A DNA stretch of 64,000 bases, taken from Chrysophaeum taylorii (lineage: Eukaryota > Sar > Pelagophyceae > Pelagomonadales > Pelagomonadaceae). Below the pieces are notes generated by a model. The model searched no databases, was not told the origin of the DNA, and worked only from the letters and a program-made list of their open reading frames with translations. A program made the translations under genes and the position numbers. Shown one piece after another: positions 10,901-22,060 of the stretch (the stretch's first letter is position 1; each line of letters starts with the position of its first letter). The stretch covers positions 1-64,000 of the forward strand of contig JAQMWT010000111.1 of assembly GCA_029834535.1 (NCBI GenBank), given 5' to 3'.

Positions 10901-13900
10901 TGCCGGCAGTCATTTCTTGGGTAAGCTTGTTGCTGTTCTCTAAATCCTGTTTTGTGAATCGTTGCTTTAAAATGCGAGGCCGCGTGGCTAAGATGTGCAT
11001 GCTTGAATGGCAGGCTTAAGCTTGAGTGGTGTCTCTCTCTCAGTGACTCAAGACCACGACATCTATGCAAATCAGGTCATTGATGAGCATCAACTGTTCG
11101 TGAAGAATTCGCATGATTTCCAGGCCTGGGATGATCTGAATTTTTACCAACAATGGATAACCACGTGCCGTGGGCTTGCACGTCGAAAATGTGCGAAAAT
11201 GTATTTGCCGGGCAATAGTGTAGAGTCAACCCATGGGTTCAAGCCACTCGAGTGGACAAAAATTCTTCATTGTTTCCGGCACCTAGCCGCTCAAAGGCTC
11301 GCGCGATGTGATGATCGAGCAGAGGTGATGGCTATTCACGATATACATCTTAAAGCAGAACACTTGAATAAAACACTGACTATTTCGCCCACAGTTACTG
11401 CACATATTAAGCATATCGGATATCCCAAATTAATCAGCGCATGCAATGCCCCGCAAGAGCACACTTGCGTGCCCGCCCAAGAGAGCTTTCGCCGGATTAA
11501 GGCTGGAGAGCTCGCCACTCTCAATAATAATAAATCCGCCATCGGGATGCTTGCGTTTGCTGAAAATGGGCTCAACACAGCGACTGATTCCGGGGTGGCC
11601 AAATTTATCCGGGCTGTGCTGGTAGGACTTGGACTTAAAAGAGAGGAGAAACAGTTCGCGTTTCTGCGTTTCTATGGCTCCTGGCTAGGCGATGGGTGTT
11701 TACGGTTCACTGCAGGGCTACCATGTGCCATTGTCTTAGCCCGGCAGAAAGGAGCTGACAGTGGGTTTGTACTACAGCAGCTCAATACTTGCGAAGTTGA
11801 TGACTCATATTTTAGAATTGTTCCTTCTGGTGCTATGGCTGGGGTGCACGTTTCAGAACCTAGGTGGGTTCGCTTCTTTTTTGGCGAGTATGCACACCTG
11901 TATAAGTGTGCAGACATGGAAGGTATCCATCACTGGCTTGGTATCGTGGTAGGTAGTTGTGACCTAGGTGCATTAGGGTGCAGTTGTCGGACGATGCTCG
12001 ATAAACAGTGTGGCAAGCGACGAAGTCTCGCTGTGTTCCAAGCACTTCGCAGCATCCCCATGATCATGGATGAAGAGGATGCTAGAAATTCTCCGTGTGC
12101 TTTAGAAAAGAAAGGCAGCTCTCATGAGACTCTAGATGTACTCCGTAGTTTCTTAAAATTGCGACCACCAAGAATCGACCAAACTAAAAAAAAAGAAGCG
12201 GAAGTGACATCCGAACTGCTTTATTGGTACTCGCGAGCTTTCGGATCACGTACTCTCAACAATGTTAAGAACGTCCCGTTTCTCGAGCTCGATTATCTTC
12301 TCCGTACTTCACTTTCGGCATCGCCGTGCGTTCGTACTGGGCTCTTGGACGAGATTTGCCAGCGTCACAAGGGTGCCTTGCGAGACGAGCTTCTTGCTTT
12401 CTTTAGAGTCGTTCTTCGCACGGCGCACTTGCCATTTGTTCGACCGGTCTCCACAACGTTTATAGCACTTGATACGAACGCTACACGTGAAATACTTGAT
12501 CCGGAAGCCGTGTGTCAATGGGACGTAGGGAAAGTACCAAGTGAAAGCGCGAACATTAGCGATTTCCTCAGGGACTTGCTCGGGGACATGGATCTTCGGC
12601 GATTAGACTCCATGCTATCGATCATTCGTCACAAGGGACGCAGCTATTATTCTGCAGTTGATTGGGCCATGGTGAAAGAACTAATGACCGGGCGGCTGGA
12701 GCACATTGGGCTGATGCCCCCATTCCACATCCAGGCAGCCATTGCCGTAGGCCTGCGTGTTGGTCACGTTGTCCAAATCCTGGGTCTCAAGCCCGATTAT
12801 GCAGGTTTACGGCACGCATTCCAGCCCGAATTCGAAGTACCGAAAGCCACTTTCGCATTTGATTTACACCTCGCTCGACAGGAATTGTTACCCCTAATGC
12901 CATCTTTCTTGCCACGGCCATGTTTTCAATCTAGACCCAATAGCCCGCGGAGTAAGCAGGGTGACATTGAGGGCTCCGAGATACAAAAAAATTTGACGTG
13001 GTGGACGCTGGCGCTTGCACAGGAGTTTGCACGTTCTATAATAAGTGGCTACGGTGTAGCCGCTGGATCAACTTTGGGGCGAGAAAAGTTCGTGTTTACT
13101 TCGTCAGAGCGTTGCCGCGATGAATTTACAATGATTATACTGCACGCTGGATACGCTACCCGATTCACACAGGTATCCGAGCATCTTTACAATCAGAACC
13201 TCGAACGTAAAATCAGCCTGGTTGCTAATTGCCAGCAACGCAGCGTGAACCTGTGGCGCAGCTCCTTTGTCGACAAAATGTGGGCTGTGTCTTACATATT
13301 AGGAATCGAAGAATGTGAATTCTGTCATCCTACCTGCAGAACCATTGCGACACCCATAATGCGTGCGTCTACAGATGTGAGGTCAGTCCGGAAAAAGTGC
13401 CGCGTGTGGTGTGTCACTATTCCCCACGGGTTGGTCGTCGTGCGTCGTGCACGCAGGGAGGGCGCTTGTGGAAACGTGGTCTGCGCCTCCGCGCCAACCA
13501 TTCAGGGAAATTGCTTTGACGAATTCAACCGTCTGAAATCGGATCAGCTATCTGCCATCTCCCAGCAGATCCAGGTAATCCAGGATGCTATTAAGGCGCG
13601 TCACGCGACCTTGAGCCTCCTGGGCAACATGGTGCCGATTGATCACAACGCTGGCATCTTCGTTACTCTAAACCCGGCTGGCAAGGAATATGGCGGCCGG
13701 TCTGATATCCCAGAAAACTTGAAGGCGCTGTTTCGGCCAGTAGCCATGGGCATGCCGGATAATGAACTCATTGCTGAAGTGTACCTAAAAGCTGAGGGCT
13801 TCACAAGTGCAAAGGAGCTTGCTATCAAAATGGTCGCACTCTTCGCCATGGCACAGCATTCACTTACGCCACAACGTCAGTATGACTGGGGCCTTCGTGC

Positions 13901-16900
13901 CCTTAAGGCAGCCTTGCATACAGCTGGCAAGCTCGCTGTGCTTGCCCGCATGACTTCCGAATCGGCCATTGATGAGGCTTTCATCCTGATCAAGGCTGTT
14001 CGCGTCAACACGCTCTCCAAGCTGACTCTTGGTGATGCCCGTCGTTTCCTAGACCTTGTTATGGACGTGTTCCCATATGTATCTTCAACTAATGCCGCGG
14101 ACGGTGAACTCGAGGCCGCATTGCGAGATGTTATCCAGGCAAGCAGCCTCTCGGTAAGTGAAACGCAGGTTCGGAAGATGCTTGAACTCAAAGAAGCCCT
14201 TGACCAGCGAATGGGCTGCGTGGTCGTTGGCCCTTCGGGTTCGGGCAAGACGACAGTTTGGCGATCACTTGAAGCCGCCCTTTTCAAGCTGGGGCATCCT
14301 GCTTTGATCAGCGTCTGGTGTCAATGCGTATGCGCACATCAGTGGTGTGTACACGGGTGGGTGTTGGTTGTGAAGTCGGCAGTGCTTAATGTCAACGCGC
14401 ATGCTCACATATATGTGTGTACACCTATAGGTGGTGAGATGTGCGGGTAGCTGGGCTCCTGTTCGGTGCCTCTCATCACGTTACGGCAGGTCAAAACTCA
14501 CGTGCTTAACCCGAAGGCGATGCCGCGTTCGCGTCTCCTGGGTGTTATGGATGCTGACACGCGCGAATGGACTGACGGCGTCTTGACAGCAGCTGCGCGA
14601 CAGGTCGTCATTGATGAGCCAGCCACGTCGTGGATTGTGCGTTCTCAACGTGTCTCCAATACTAACAGCAAAAAAACATGTACTTAGGTGTGCGACGGTG
14701 ATGTGGATCCGGAGTGGATCGAAGCGTTGAACTCGGTGCTTGATGACAACCACCTGTTGACTCTCCCGAATGGGGAGCGGATTGTTTTCGGGATGAATGT
14801 TAATTTCATTTTTGAGACGCATGACCTTAAGTTTGCGTCACCCGCAACGATATCGAGAATGGGCATAATTTCTTTGTCCAGTGAAGACTTGGACGTTCGA
14901 CGAGTGTGCTTGAAATGGCTTGCCGACCACTCTGCGCGCCATCTCGAGGCGCTCATGAACGAATTTTTCTACCGTGCAGTTGACCTTTTTCAGGCGCAGT
15001 TCAAACAAGCGGAGATAGTGGAGACTACTTTGGTTGGGACCGTGGTAAGTGGGCTTTCGGCACTGCCTCGGATTGGGGAGAAGCCACCGCCTAAGGGGCA
15101 ATTCATTTGTTGCCTCGTGCGAGGGCTCGGGGGTAACCTTCCAGTTGCTGAACGGTCCAGATTCGCCAAGAAACTCTTTGATTGGGCAGAGGAGCGGCCA
15201 CCCGACTGCGGGGCACCACTCGACTGCGACTTTGATGAGCAAGTTGGGATTTTGCGTCCACTGGCGCGGCGAGCAGCCGAGTCACGGCAGCGGCAGCAAC
15301 ACAAACATCCTTCGACGTTAGGTGATTACATTCCAACAGTGTCATCCTTGCGGGCGCTCGCAGCTCTCGAGCCATGGGTCGAGGCATCTGAGCCGTTCAT
15401 CTTAGTAGGCCCGGAAGGCTGCGGAAAAGCGATGCTCATTCGTGAAGCCTTTGCCTCGCGAAAGACTGCATTTGCAACCTTGTACTGCTCGGCGCAGACG
15501 TCTGCAGTACACGTCGTGACAAAGATTCAGGAAACATGTGCCCTGCTGTCAGGTCCTGACGGTAGGGTCTACCGTCCACGCGATGCCGACCGACTTGTTC
15601 TGTATCTCAAGGACCTCAACTTGCCCAAGCCTGACCAGTATGGCACGTGCATGCTAGTTGCCTTTTTACATCAGCTTTTAACGCTCGGTGGTTTCTACGA
15701 CACTGACCTCGAATTCCTTAGGATCGATCGCCTGCAGATTTGCGCCTCGATGAATCCGACAACCACTGTCGGTCGGTATCCACTCTCAGTCAGATTTACG
15801 TCTGCGGTTCACTTTCATGTTCTTGATTATCCCGACACCTCAGAGCTAGTGGCAGTCTGCTCTGAGCTTTTAGACGAACGTTACTCAAAGCTCGCGGTAG
15901 CGATGGTCGATGTGTATGGGCAGATCCGGTCGACCTTCACCGTTGATGATCAGCGCCACTATGTCTTCACTCCGCGAGATTTGATTGCATGGGTTCGTGG
16001 GATCAGACGCTACGCTACCAATGAGGACACTGAGGAGATTGCAGTGCACGAGGCCCTACGCCTGTTCAGAGATCGTCTGGTTGACGAGGTTGCCTGCGAA
16101 AAGTGCGACCGGCTGCTGGAAGAAGTCTTCCCATCGCACAAGTGCCTTGGTGGGATGCCTACTGTGTATTATACAACGCTAGTGGCCAAATTGATCATTG
16201 GGCATCAGACTCTTACACGTACGTCGGCCGCTGATTTTGAGTCGCACATTCGGACAGGGTTGGAAACCTACGAACGCGAGCACGCGGCTCTACGAATGAC
16301 ACTTTTCCCGCAAATCCTTAGGAACATCGCGTGCATTGACCGTGTCTTAAGTCGCCCTTGTGGGCACATCCTACTTTTGGGTCGGGCCGGTGTCGGCCGG
16401 CGTTCAGCGATCAGACTCGTGGCGTACCTTTACGGTGTGGAGCTTACAACTCCGAGTGTCCCAGTGCAATGCGACCCTGGCTTAAAGCAGCTCAAGGCGG
16501 ATCTCAAGCCAGCTGTGGCCCTAGCCGGAAGTGCGGGCAAGTCGGGTGTAGTCTTCTTAGAAGATCGGCACCTCGCCCTTGCGGGAACTCTCGAGCTCCT
16601 GAACTCTTTGCTGACATCAGGAGAGATCCCAGAACTCATTGCAGTCGATGAACTTGACCTAGGTGCCATCCGTGAGGATGCACACGAGGCAAAGTTTCCT
16701 GGTTCACCCTATGACTTCTTCTTGCAACGCATCCAGAGCAATCTCCATGTTTGCATAGCGATGGACCCAACCAACCCGAGTTTTGATTTGCGCTGCGAGT
16801 CGAACCCAGCCCTCTTAGCCAGGTGCGACTTGCTTTGGTTTGGTTCTTGGGCTAGGGAGTCCATGCGCGCGCTGACAGTGGGGTTTATGGATGATGTTGA

Positions 16901-19900
16901 CGAGGCGGTTATACTCAAGCAGAGATATCGTTATCAAGAGAGCAACTTTGTCTGTCAGGAGCAAAATTTGACTGCGTCCTCGAAGTGCCTAATTGACGGC
17001 CTCATTGCTGTCCATGAATCGGTAAGTCCACCTGCGCCCCCCTTGGGATTTTTCTCATTGCTTGAGACATGGCGAGGGCTGTACAATGCAGCGCGGGGCA
17101 ATCTTGGGGAAAAGCTTGGGAACCTCGAGGCTGGCCAGGCTAAGCTAAATGATGCGTCGAGGACTGTGGATGACTTCTCGAAACAAGCCCGCATGGATCA
17201 AAGTAAATTGCAAGAGGCTCAAAAGGCTGCCGACGTGGCCATGGAGATGATCACCAAGACACTTTCTGAGGCGACAGCTCGACGGGTCGAGGTTGATGAG
17301 TTAAAACACGAGGTCGAAGAGTCAGAGCGGGCCACAGTTTCTCGACACGGCGACATCAAACAGGAACTTTCTTCGATCGCACCAGTTCTTGAGTCAGCCA
17401 AAGTGGCCGTAGGCCGGATCAAACCTGAGCATCTTAACGAGATCAGATCACTAAATATGCCGCCAGAACCGATCGCCGATGTCCTTCGTGCTGTCCTTAT
17501 GCTTCTGGGTATCACTGATGTTTCATGGACGTCAATGAAGAAGTTCCTGGGGAACCGTGGTGTTAAGGATGAGATTCTTAATTTTGATGCAAGTCGCATC
17601 AGCGGCCAAATGCGCAAGGATGTAGCGCGATTGCTGAAGCAAAAGGCTTCTTCCTTCGATCAGGCCAGCATTACACGAGTATCAGTTGCCGCTGCGCCAT
17701 TGGCTGCATGGGTCAAGGCCAATATCCGGTACTCGGTCGTCCTGGAAAAGATCGAACCACTCGAATGTCAGCTCCAACAAGCGGAGGATGCAGCAGCCAG
17801 CTGCCGTCAGCGGCTCTCTGACTGCGAGCATGAGATCTCCGAAATTGACAGTCGTGTGGTTTTGCTCAAGCGTGACTTTGCTGACAAGACGCGCGACACC
17901 GAACTGCTCAAGCAGCGCCTCGAAACTGCCGACGGAACACTTGCCAAAGCGCAGCAGCTTATCGGCCAGCTCAGTGGCGAGCAAGATCGCTGGCGTGCGC
18001 AGGCGCGGGACATCCGCGATGAGCTAGAGGTACTACCACGCAAGCTTATCGTTGCGGCAGGTTTTGTGACTTACTTGGCCAAGTACCCCGAGGACAAGCG
18101 TGAGGTTCTGCTTGCGAGATGGACGCGGGAGCAGGGCTTTGACCAAGGTTTTTCACTGACCAGGCTTCTCTCCAGCGAATCTCAACTGTTGTCGTGGAAG
18201 CAGCTTGGTCTGCCTGCAGACTCGCTTTCGCAGGAAAACGGCCTCATCCTTTCAAACTGCCGCCATGCTACACAACGGGTCCCTTTCATTGTTGACCCGG
18301 CCATGGCTGCTTCTCAGTGGCTTCTGGCCATCTCGGATGAAGCAAGCGCCAGTCTTGAGGTTGTGCATGCGGCAGACGCGCGTCTCGCACACCACGTTGA
18401 GCTATCCATACGTTTCGGAAAGACTCTCCTGGTGATGGACGCCGATGGTGTTGATGCGGCTTTCTACCCGCTAGTGCGCCGTGATGTCATCTTCTCGCAC
18501 GGCACACGAGCCTGCATACGGTTTGGTGACAAGACCCTTGATTTCAATGAGAGCTTTCAGATGACCCTCACTACTAAGAACCCACAGCCCAATCTTCCGC
18601 CCGACGCCGCCGCACTGGTTGTCGAGATCAACTTCACTGTCACGCGAAGCGGCTTTAAGGACAAACTACTTGAAGAAACACTGCGGCACCAGCGACCCGA
18701 GCTAGAAGTAAGAAAAAAAGCTCTGTTACAGGAGGAAGAAGAGTACAAAGTCAAGCTGGCAGACCTTGAGAAAGAGCTACTATTGACGTTGGCCACCGAG
18801 AAAGGCAACTTGTTAGATAACGTCATGCTGATGGAGTCCCTGACCCGGATCAAGACTGCTGCACAAAATATTCAAGATGCCTTGGCTGCGTCGGCTGAAG
18901 CTTCGTGCAAGCTCGATAAAGAGCGTGAGGTCTACCTGCCACTCGCACACGACGCTTCGCGGCTCTTCTTCATCATATCGGACCTCGTGCATATCAACAC
19001 GATGTACCAGTTCTCCCAGAAATATTTTTTGTGTGTGTTCTGCCGTGCGCTTAAAGATTCAAAACGTGACACGTTCAAGGGTCAACTGGGTCAGCTTGTT
19101 TTTTTTTTCGAGCAGCTGGTGTTTTATTGTGTTGGTCAGTCCTTGTTCAAGGTTGATCGGGCAACGTTTGCTATGCACGTCCTCCGTAGCATGCATCCCG
19201 AGAGTATACACAAATCGGAGTGGGCCCTCTTCATGGGGGACCTGGGCAGAGGGGTGGGTATGAGTGCTACCACGGCGGTGAACCTACCGTCGTGGGCTGC
19301 GGCTGACCGCCAGCAATCCTTTGCAAATCTGGCGACACATCTTCCGCAACTTGTCAGGGCGCTTGAACTAGAGAATGCGCCGAGGTGGGTACCGTGGTCT
19401 TGCTCACTGGAGTGCGAGCACGAGTTCCCACCTGAGGCAATGCGCGAGACAACGCCGTTCCAACGGGTATTATTTGTGAAAACTTTTCGACCCGACCGTC
19501 TCATGTCGGCCATCAACCAATTGTGCATCGAGGTTCTTGAACTGTCGACACTGTCGCCACCGCACTTTTCCTTCGAGGAATGTGAGACGCGAGCCGACAC
19601 CCCCATCCTCCTTATCACGACCCCAGGAGCCGATCCTTCTAGGGAGCTTCAGGACTACGTATCCCGCCAACCAAATTTGCGCATTAACATGCTGGCTATG
19701 GGTGGTGGCACCCATGACACAGCGCTTCGTCTTCTTGAGGCAGCCATGTGCGAAGGTGCTTGGCTCTGTCTGCAAAATCTTCACCTCGTTGTCGCATGGC
19801 TACCCACTCTCGAGAAAGCATTGGCGCCTGTCCAGAACACAGGAAATCTCCACGGTCGTTTCCGTCTGTGGCTGACGACAGAGCAACACAGCGAGTTTCC

Positions 19901-21329
19901 GTGCACACTTTTGAAACAGGCTTTAAAGATAACGTTTGAGAGCCCGCCGGGTACGAAAAGAAACATGCAACGAACACTCGCTTTTTGGGGGTCAGATTTT
20001 TACAACGCACACGATGCTCGCACCCGTAGGCTGCTTTACCGTCTCGCCTGGTTTCATGCACTTGTCCAAGGGCGCTGCATGTATGTTCCTCAGGGTTGGT
20101 CCAAACCCTACGATTTCTCGGATAGCGACCTTCGCGCTGGTGGGATAGTGATGTCCGCTGGCCTCGACATTGTTGCTGTCCGTGGCCTAATGGAGGATGC
20201 AATATATGGTGGCCGCATTGACAATGAACAGGATGCCTGTGTACTACACGTTTACTTACGCGAGCTTTTCTGTGACAGCGACTGCAGTTCATTACCATTT
20301 GGTGGACCGGATGAACCGCGGTGTTGTTCGTTCGGCGATTGTGTTTCCGCTGTCGACCGTCTCCCCGACGCTGACATGCCCTCAGTTTTCGGGCTACCGA
20401 ACAACATCGGACGGTCGATGCAGCGGGCATCGTCAGCTCGCGTTGTTGATCACCTTCGTCGCCTTGCATCCGCCGGTGTGTGGACCGTCAGCTTCGACCG
20501 CAACCTCTGGCGCTCTAAGCTCTCTCCCTTTCTGGACCTATGGCAGGCGCTCTCTCTTTCCATGCATGATAACGGTGGTGCTTACAACACCACCGAAAGT
20601 GCATCTGATCGTTTTGACCCCCTGCGCGACTTCGTCGCTATGGAACATTCAAAGGCAACAAAACTCTGCCAGCTGGTTAATGCGTCGCTGGCAGAACTCA
20701 AGAACGTTCTCTATGGCACGCGCCTCCTGACGTCGGCAGTTCAGGCCTTTGCGACTTCGCTGATTGCTGGCAACATCCCTTCCACATGGGCTGCGCACTG
20801 GGACCAAGGGCCCAAGGACCAGCCTTCAGCCCAGCTCACTGGGCAGGCACACAAGCTCACCGCACTACGACAAGACTGGGGCATTGGAAATCTTATGGCG
20901 ATCCACCTCGATCTAAATAGTGTCTTCCGACCCGCGACCTTCCTCAATGCCCTCCGACAGCTCACGGCACGAGCCTCTCAATGTCCAATCACCGATTTGT
21001 CCCTCATGTGCGACTGGTCCAAAGAGGGACTAGCCGAAACTACCATATGTGTGGTCTGTCGGAATCTGCTTCTCCAGGGAGGGGACTTCTGCCAGGGCCA
21101 TTTTGCCACGGCCACCGCAATGTCACCCGATCTTTTAACACTGAACCCCTTAACGCTGGCCTTTGTCCCGAACGCGCAAGTTACTATCTGCGACATCTCA
21201 CTCCCAGTGTATGTCGATACTTCACGCCAGTACTTCATCGTGAACTTTAACTTCCCTTCGACCCAGGCTGATGACCAGTCCGTCCGGGTCCTTGCTGGAG
21301 CTGCCATCTTCCTCCGGGACGTCACCTAG
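1955..21329 (+). CDS. DYNC2H1: Cytoplasmic dynein 2 heavy chain (retrograde IFT motor) with two inteins
   Basis: This is the minus-end microtubule motor that returns intraflagellar-transport trains from the tip of the cilium. I assemble exons 1955-2689, 2728-4769, 7491-8133, 8206-9500, 9543-10457, 10688-10920, 11044-14312, 14490-14636 and 14688-21329. They give one frame of 5306 codons plus stop, or about 3745 residues after both inteins are removed. Recognised parts are the tail and linker (to about 8130), AAA1 P-loop GPAGTGKT (8284-8307), AAA1 Walker B CFDEFNR (13512-13532), AAA2 P-loop GPSGSGKT (14229-14252), AAA3 GPEGCGKA (15408-15431), AAA4 GRAGVGRR (16380-16403), stalk coiled coils (about 17095-17430 and 17740-18030) around the microtubule-binding tip, then AAA5, AAA6 and the C-terminal domain. 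The end ([10 protein letters not shown], then AAIFLRDVT) matches dynein 2 rather than axonemal dyneins. Dynein similarity is clear only from about 2310, so the start is uncertain. Roughly 550-600 N-terminal residues of the usual protein are not found. Confidence 0.93.
2690..2727 (+). other. Dynein intron 1 (38 bp)
   Basis: This very short GT-AG intron (GTGCGC to TGGCAG, phase 0) contains an in-frame stop. Removing it joins WLSE to [10 protein letters not shown], which restores the tail alignment to dynein 2. Confidence 0.85.
4770..7490 (+). other. Dynein intron 2 (2.7 kb)
   Basis: The donor GTGCGTATG and acceptor TTCTGACAG, split within a codon, join SFPR to [14 protein letters not shown], the conserved linker sequence of dynein 2. 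The interior has no recognisable gene, RNA or transposon, only short frames without family resemblance. It is more than ten times longer than any other intron in the gene, so it may hold an unrecognised or decayed insertion. Confidence 0.88.
8134..8205 (+). other. Dynein intron 3 (72 bp)
   Basis: The intron runs from GTCAGTGCC to GGCGCAG. Excision joins QGNSPKL to [13 protein letters not shown], matching the conserved entry into AAA1. A donor four bases further on cannot be excluded. Confidence 0.8.
8362..10386 (+). other. Intein 1 in dynein AAA1 (about 661 aa)
   Basis: This is a protein-splicing element inserted between Asn and Cys of the dynein motif VFN/CDEGID. Block A begins [15 protein letters not shown] with the nucleophilic Cys1. 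Block B is [10 protein letters not shown] (TxxH, about 8734-8765). The C-terminal blocks are [15 protein letters not shown] (about 10285-10329) and TIQGN, ending in the splice Asn (penultimate Gly, not His) before native Cys+1. Between them is a LAGLIDADG-type homing endonuclease region. Its first motif reads [11 protein letters not shown] (about 9046-9078), with Leu where the catalytic Asp of WLGDG is expected, so the nuclease is probably inactive. The splicing residues all look intact. The closest style I recognise is the large inteins of giant viruses and some eukaryotes. A small intron interrupts it at 9501-9542. It is paralogous to intein 2. Confidence 0.93.
9501..9542 (+). other. Intron 4, inside intein 1 (42 bp)
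   Basis: An in-frame TAA (9502-9504) is bypassed by a GTAAAT to GGCCAG intron of 42 bp, the same size class as intron 1. An 18-bp alternative ending at 9518 also keeps frame but would be extraordinarily short. If neither is spliced, the intein is cut short and dynein would not be made. Confidence 0.65.
10458..10687 (+). other. Dynein intron 5 (230 bp), abutting intein 2
   Basis: The consensus donor GTAAGT follows GAWG of the dynein frame. The acceptor AACGTAG is followed by one base that completes the Gly codon, then the TGT of intein Cys1. The intron therefore ends one base before the intein. Confidence 0.88.
10689..13511 (+). other. Intein 2 in dynein AAA1 Walker B (about 900 aa)
   Basis: This second intein is inserted between Gly and Cys of the Walker B segment GAWG/CFDEFNR, 24 dynein residues after intein 1. 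Block A starts [15 protein letters not shown], nearly the same as intein 1. Block B is SVTQDHDIY (TxxH, about 11040-11066). The last blocks are [15 protein letters not shown] (about 13406-13450) and TIQGN before native Cys+1. The first LAGLIDADG motif is intact ([11 protein letters not shown], about 11668-11700). The second region reads ISGYGVAAG and lacks the expected acidic residue, so nuclease activity is doubtful. It is about 240 residues longer than intein 1, the excess lying in an unrecognised segment between the two motifs (about 12000-12950). All residues required for splicing are present. Confidence 0.92.
10921..11043 (+). other. Intron 6, inside intein 2 (123 or 93 bp)
   Basis: The donor GTAAGC follows SHFL in the intein frame. 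Two in-frame acceptors exist, at 11013 (TGGCAG) and 11043 (pyrimidine-rich TCTCTCTCTCAG). I prefer the second because of its tract. The first would add ten residues before VTQDH. Confidence 0.75.
14313..14489 (+). other. Dynein intron 7 (177 bp)
   Basis: The donor GTCTGG is weak and the acceptor is TACGGCAG. Excision joins HPALIS to [13 protein letters not shown], conserved in AAA2 of dynein 2. The exact donor is less certain than the acceptor. Confidence 0.75.
14637..14687 (+). other. Dynein intron 8 (51 bp)
   Basis: The intron runs from GTGCGT to TACTTAG, with a branch-point-like ACTAAC near its 3' end. It joins TSWI to [12 protein letters not shown], the conserved AAA2 Walker B region. 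Confidence 0.88.
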
Positions 21330-21453
21330 CCTCGGTGGCGCACGTGATCATCGGGACATAAACACTGCTCTCTAATAATCCCTCTACGGTTCGGCCTAAC
21401 CTTCTCCTGAATGGCGACATTTGTGCCTTTATGCTGCAGACTCAACTATAAAC
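21330..21453. other. Short 3' flank of the dynein gene
   Basis: Only about 120 bp separates the dynein stop codon from the first retrotransposon LTR. No other feature is seen, and the 3' untranslated region may run into the LTR. Confidence 0.5.
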
Positions 21454-21743
21454 TGGAGAGATTTGACCCTCCCCGGGTACATGGTAGAGACTGCGTGCAG
21501 TCTTAGGCGAGTACAGGCCATTCCGCTTGTCACATGCTACTACACAAGGTAGGGATTTAGGCCCTAGCTCCTTAAGGACATTAGGTCCCATAGAAGCGTA
21601 TACACTGACAACGAGGAACGAAGCCTCTGTTAATTATACAGAAAACCCCGTACCTAACGGTACGCACCTGGAGGCCTACTCCGTGTTGGAAGAGAGCTTC
21701 AGACTGTATTCATCATAGTCATGAAATAAATAATTGCGGAAGG
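21454..21743 (-). mobile_element. Partial copia LTR, type A (copy A1)
   Basis: It starts TGGAGAGATTTGACC and matches 47581-47870 in the same orientation, and 42299-42574 and 49800-50080 inverted. It is a truncated LTR whose inner side abuts a different LTR type (B) at about 21744. No internal region of its own remains. Confidence 0.8.
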
Positions 21744-21746
21744 GGT

Positions 21747-22060
21747 GCAGAGAAATCTGCTGCCTCTTACCCTTATCCGTCTGTTGAGAACGTGATCTCT
21801 TCCTTACCCCTTCTTCTTCCTTTCTACACAATCTGATAGTCCTCTGATTTGTGCCTACGCTCATCATCATGGTCTAGCGCGTCCCGAGGTATGTAGCACT
21901 ATACACTTTACTTTTTCGTGTATTCTAGATGCCGCCTGTCGTGTTCTGAGGATATAGGGAACATACCTTTTCATTCCCCGAATTAAATACTTCCAGACGT
22001 TCACGATGAGACGGGATGGTTTCCCAGGTGACTTACCACTGCTTGCCAAATGCTCGGCAG
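21747..22060 (+). repeat. Copia copy 1, 5' LTR (type B, partial)
   Basis: It matches 40341-40653 over about 310 bp with scattered differences. Its upstream part is missing and replaced by the type A LTR fragment. It is followed directly by the primer-binding site. Confidence 0.8.

Noticed and set aside
16380-16403. AAA4 P-loop without Lys (GRAGVGRR) taken as decay
   Set aside because: As I recall the animal dynein 2 sequence, it has nearly the same motif (GRSGVGRR), so this is normal for the family.
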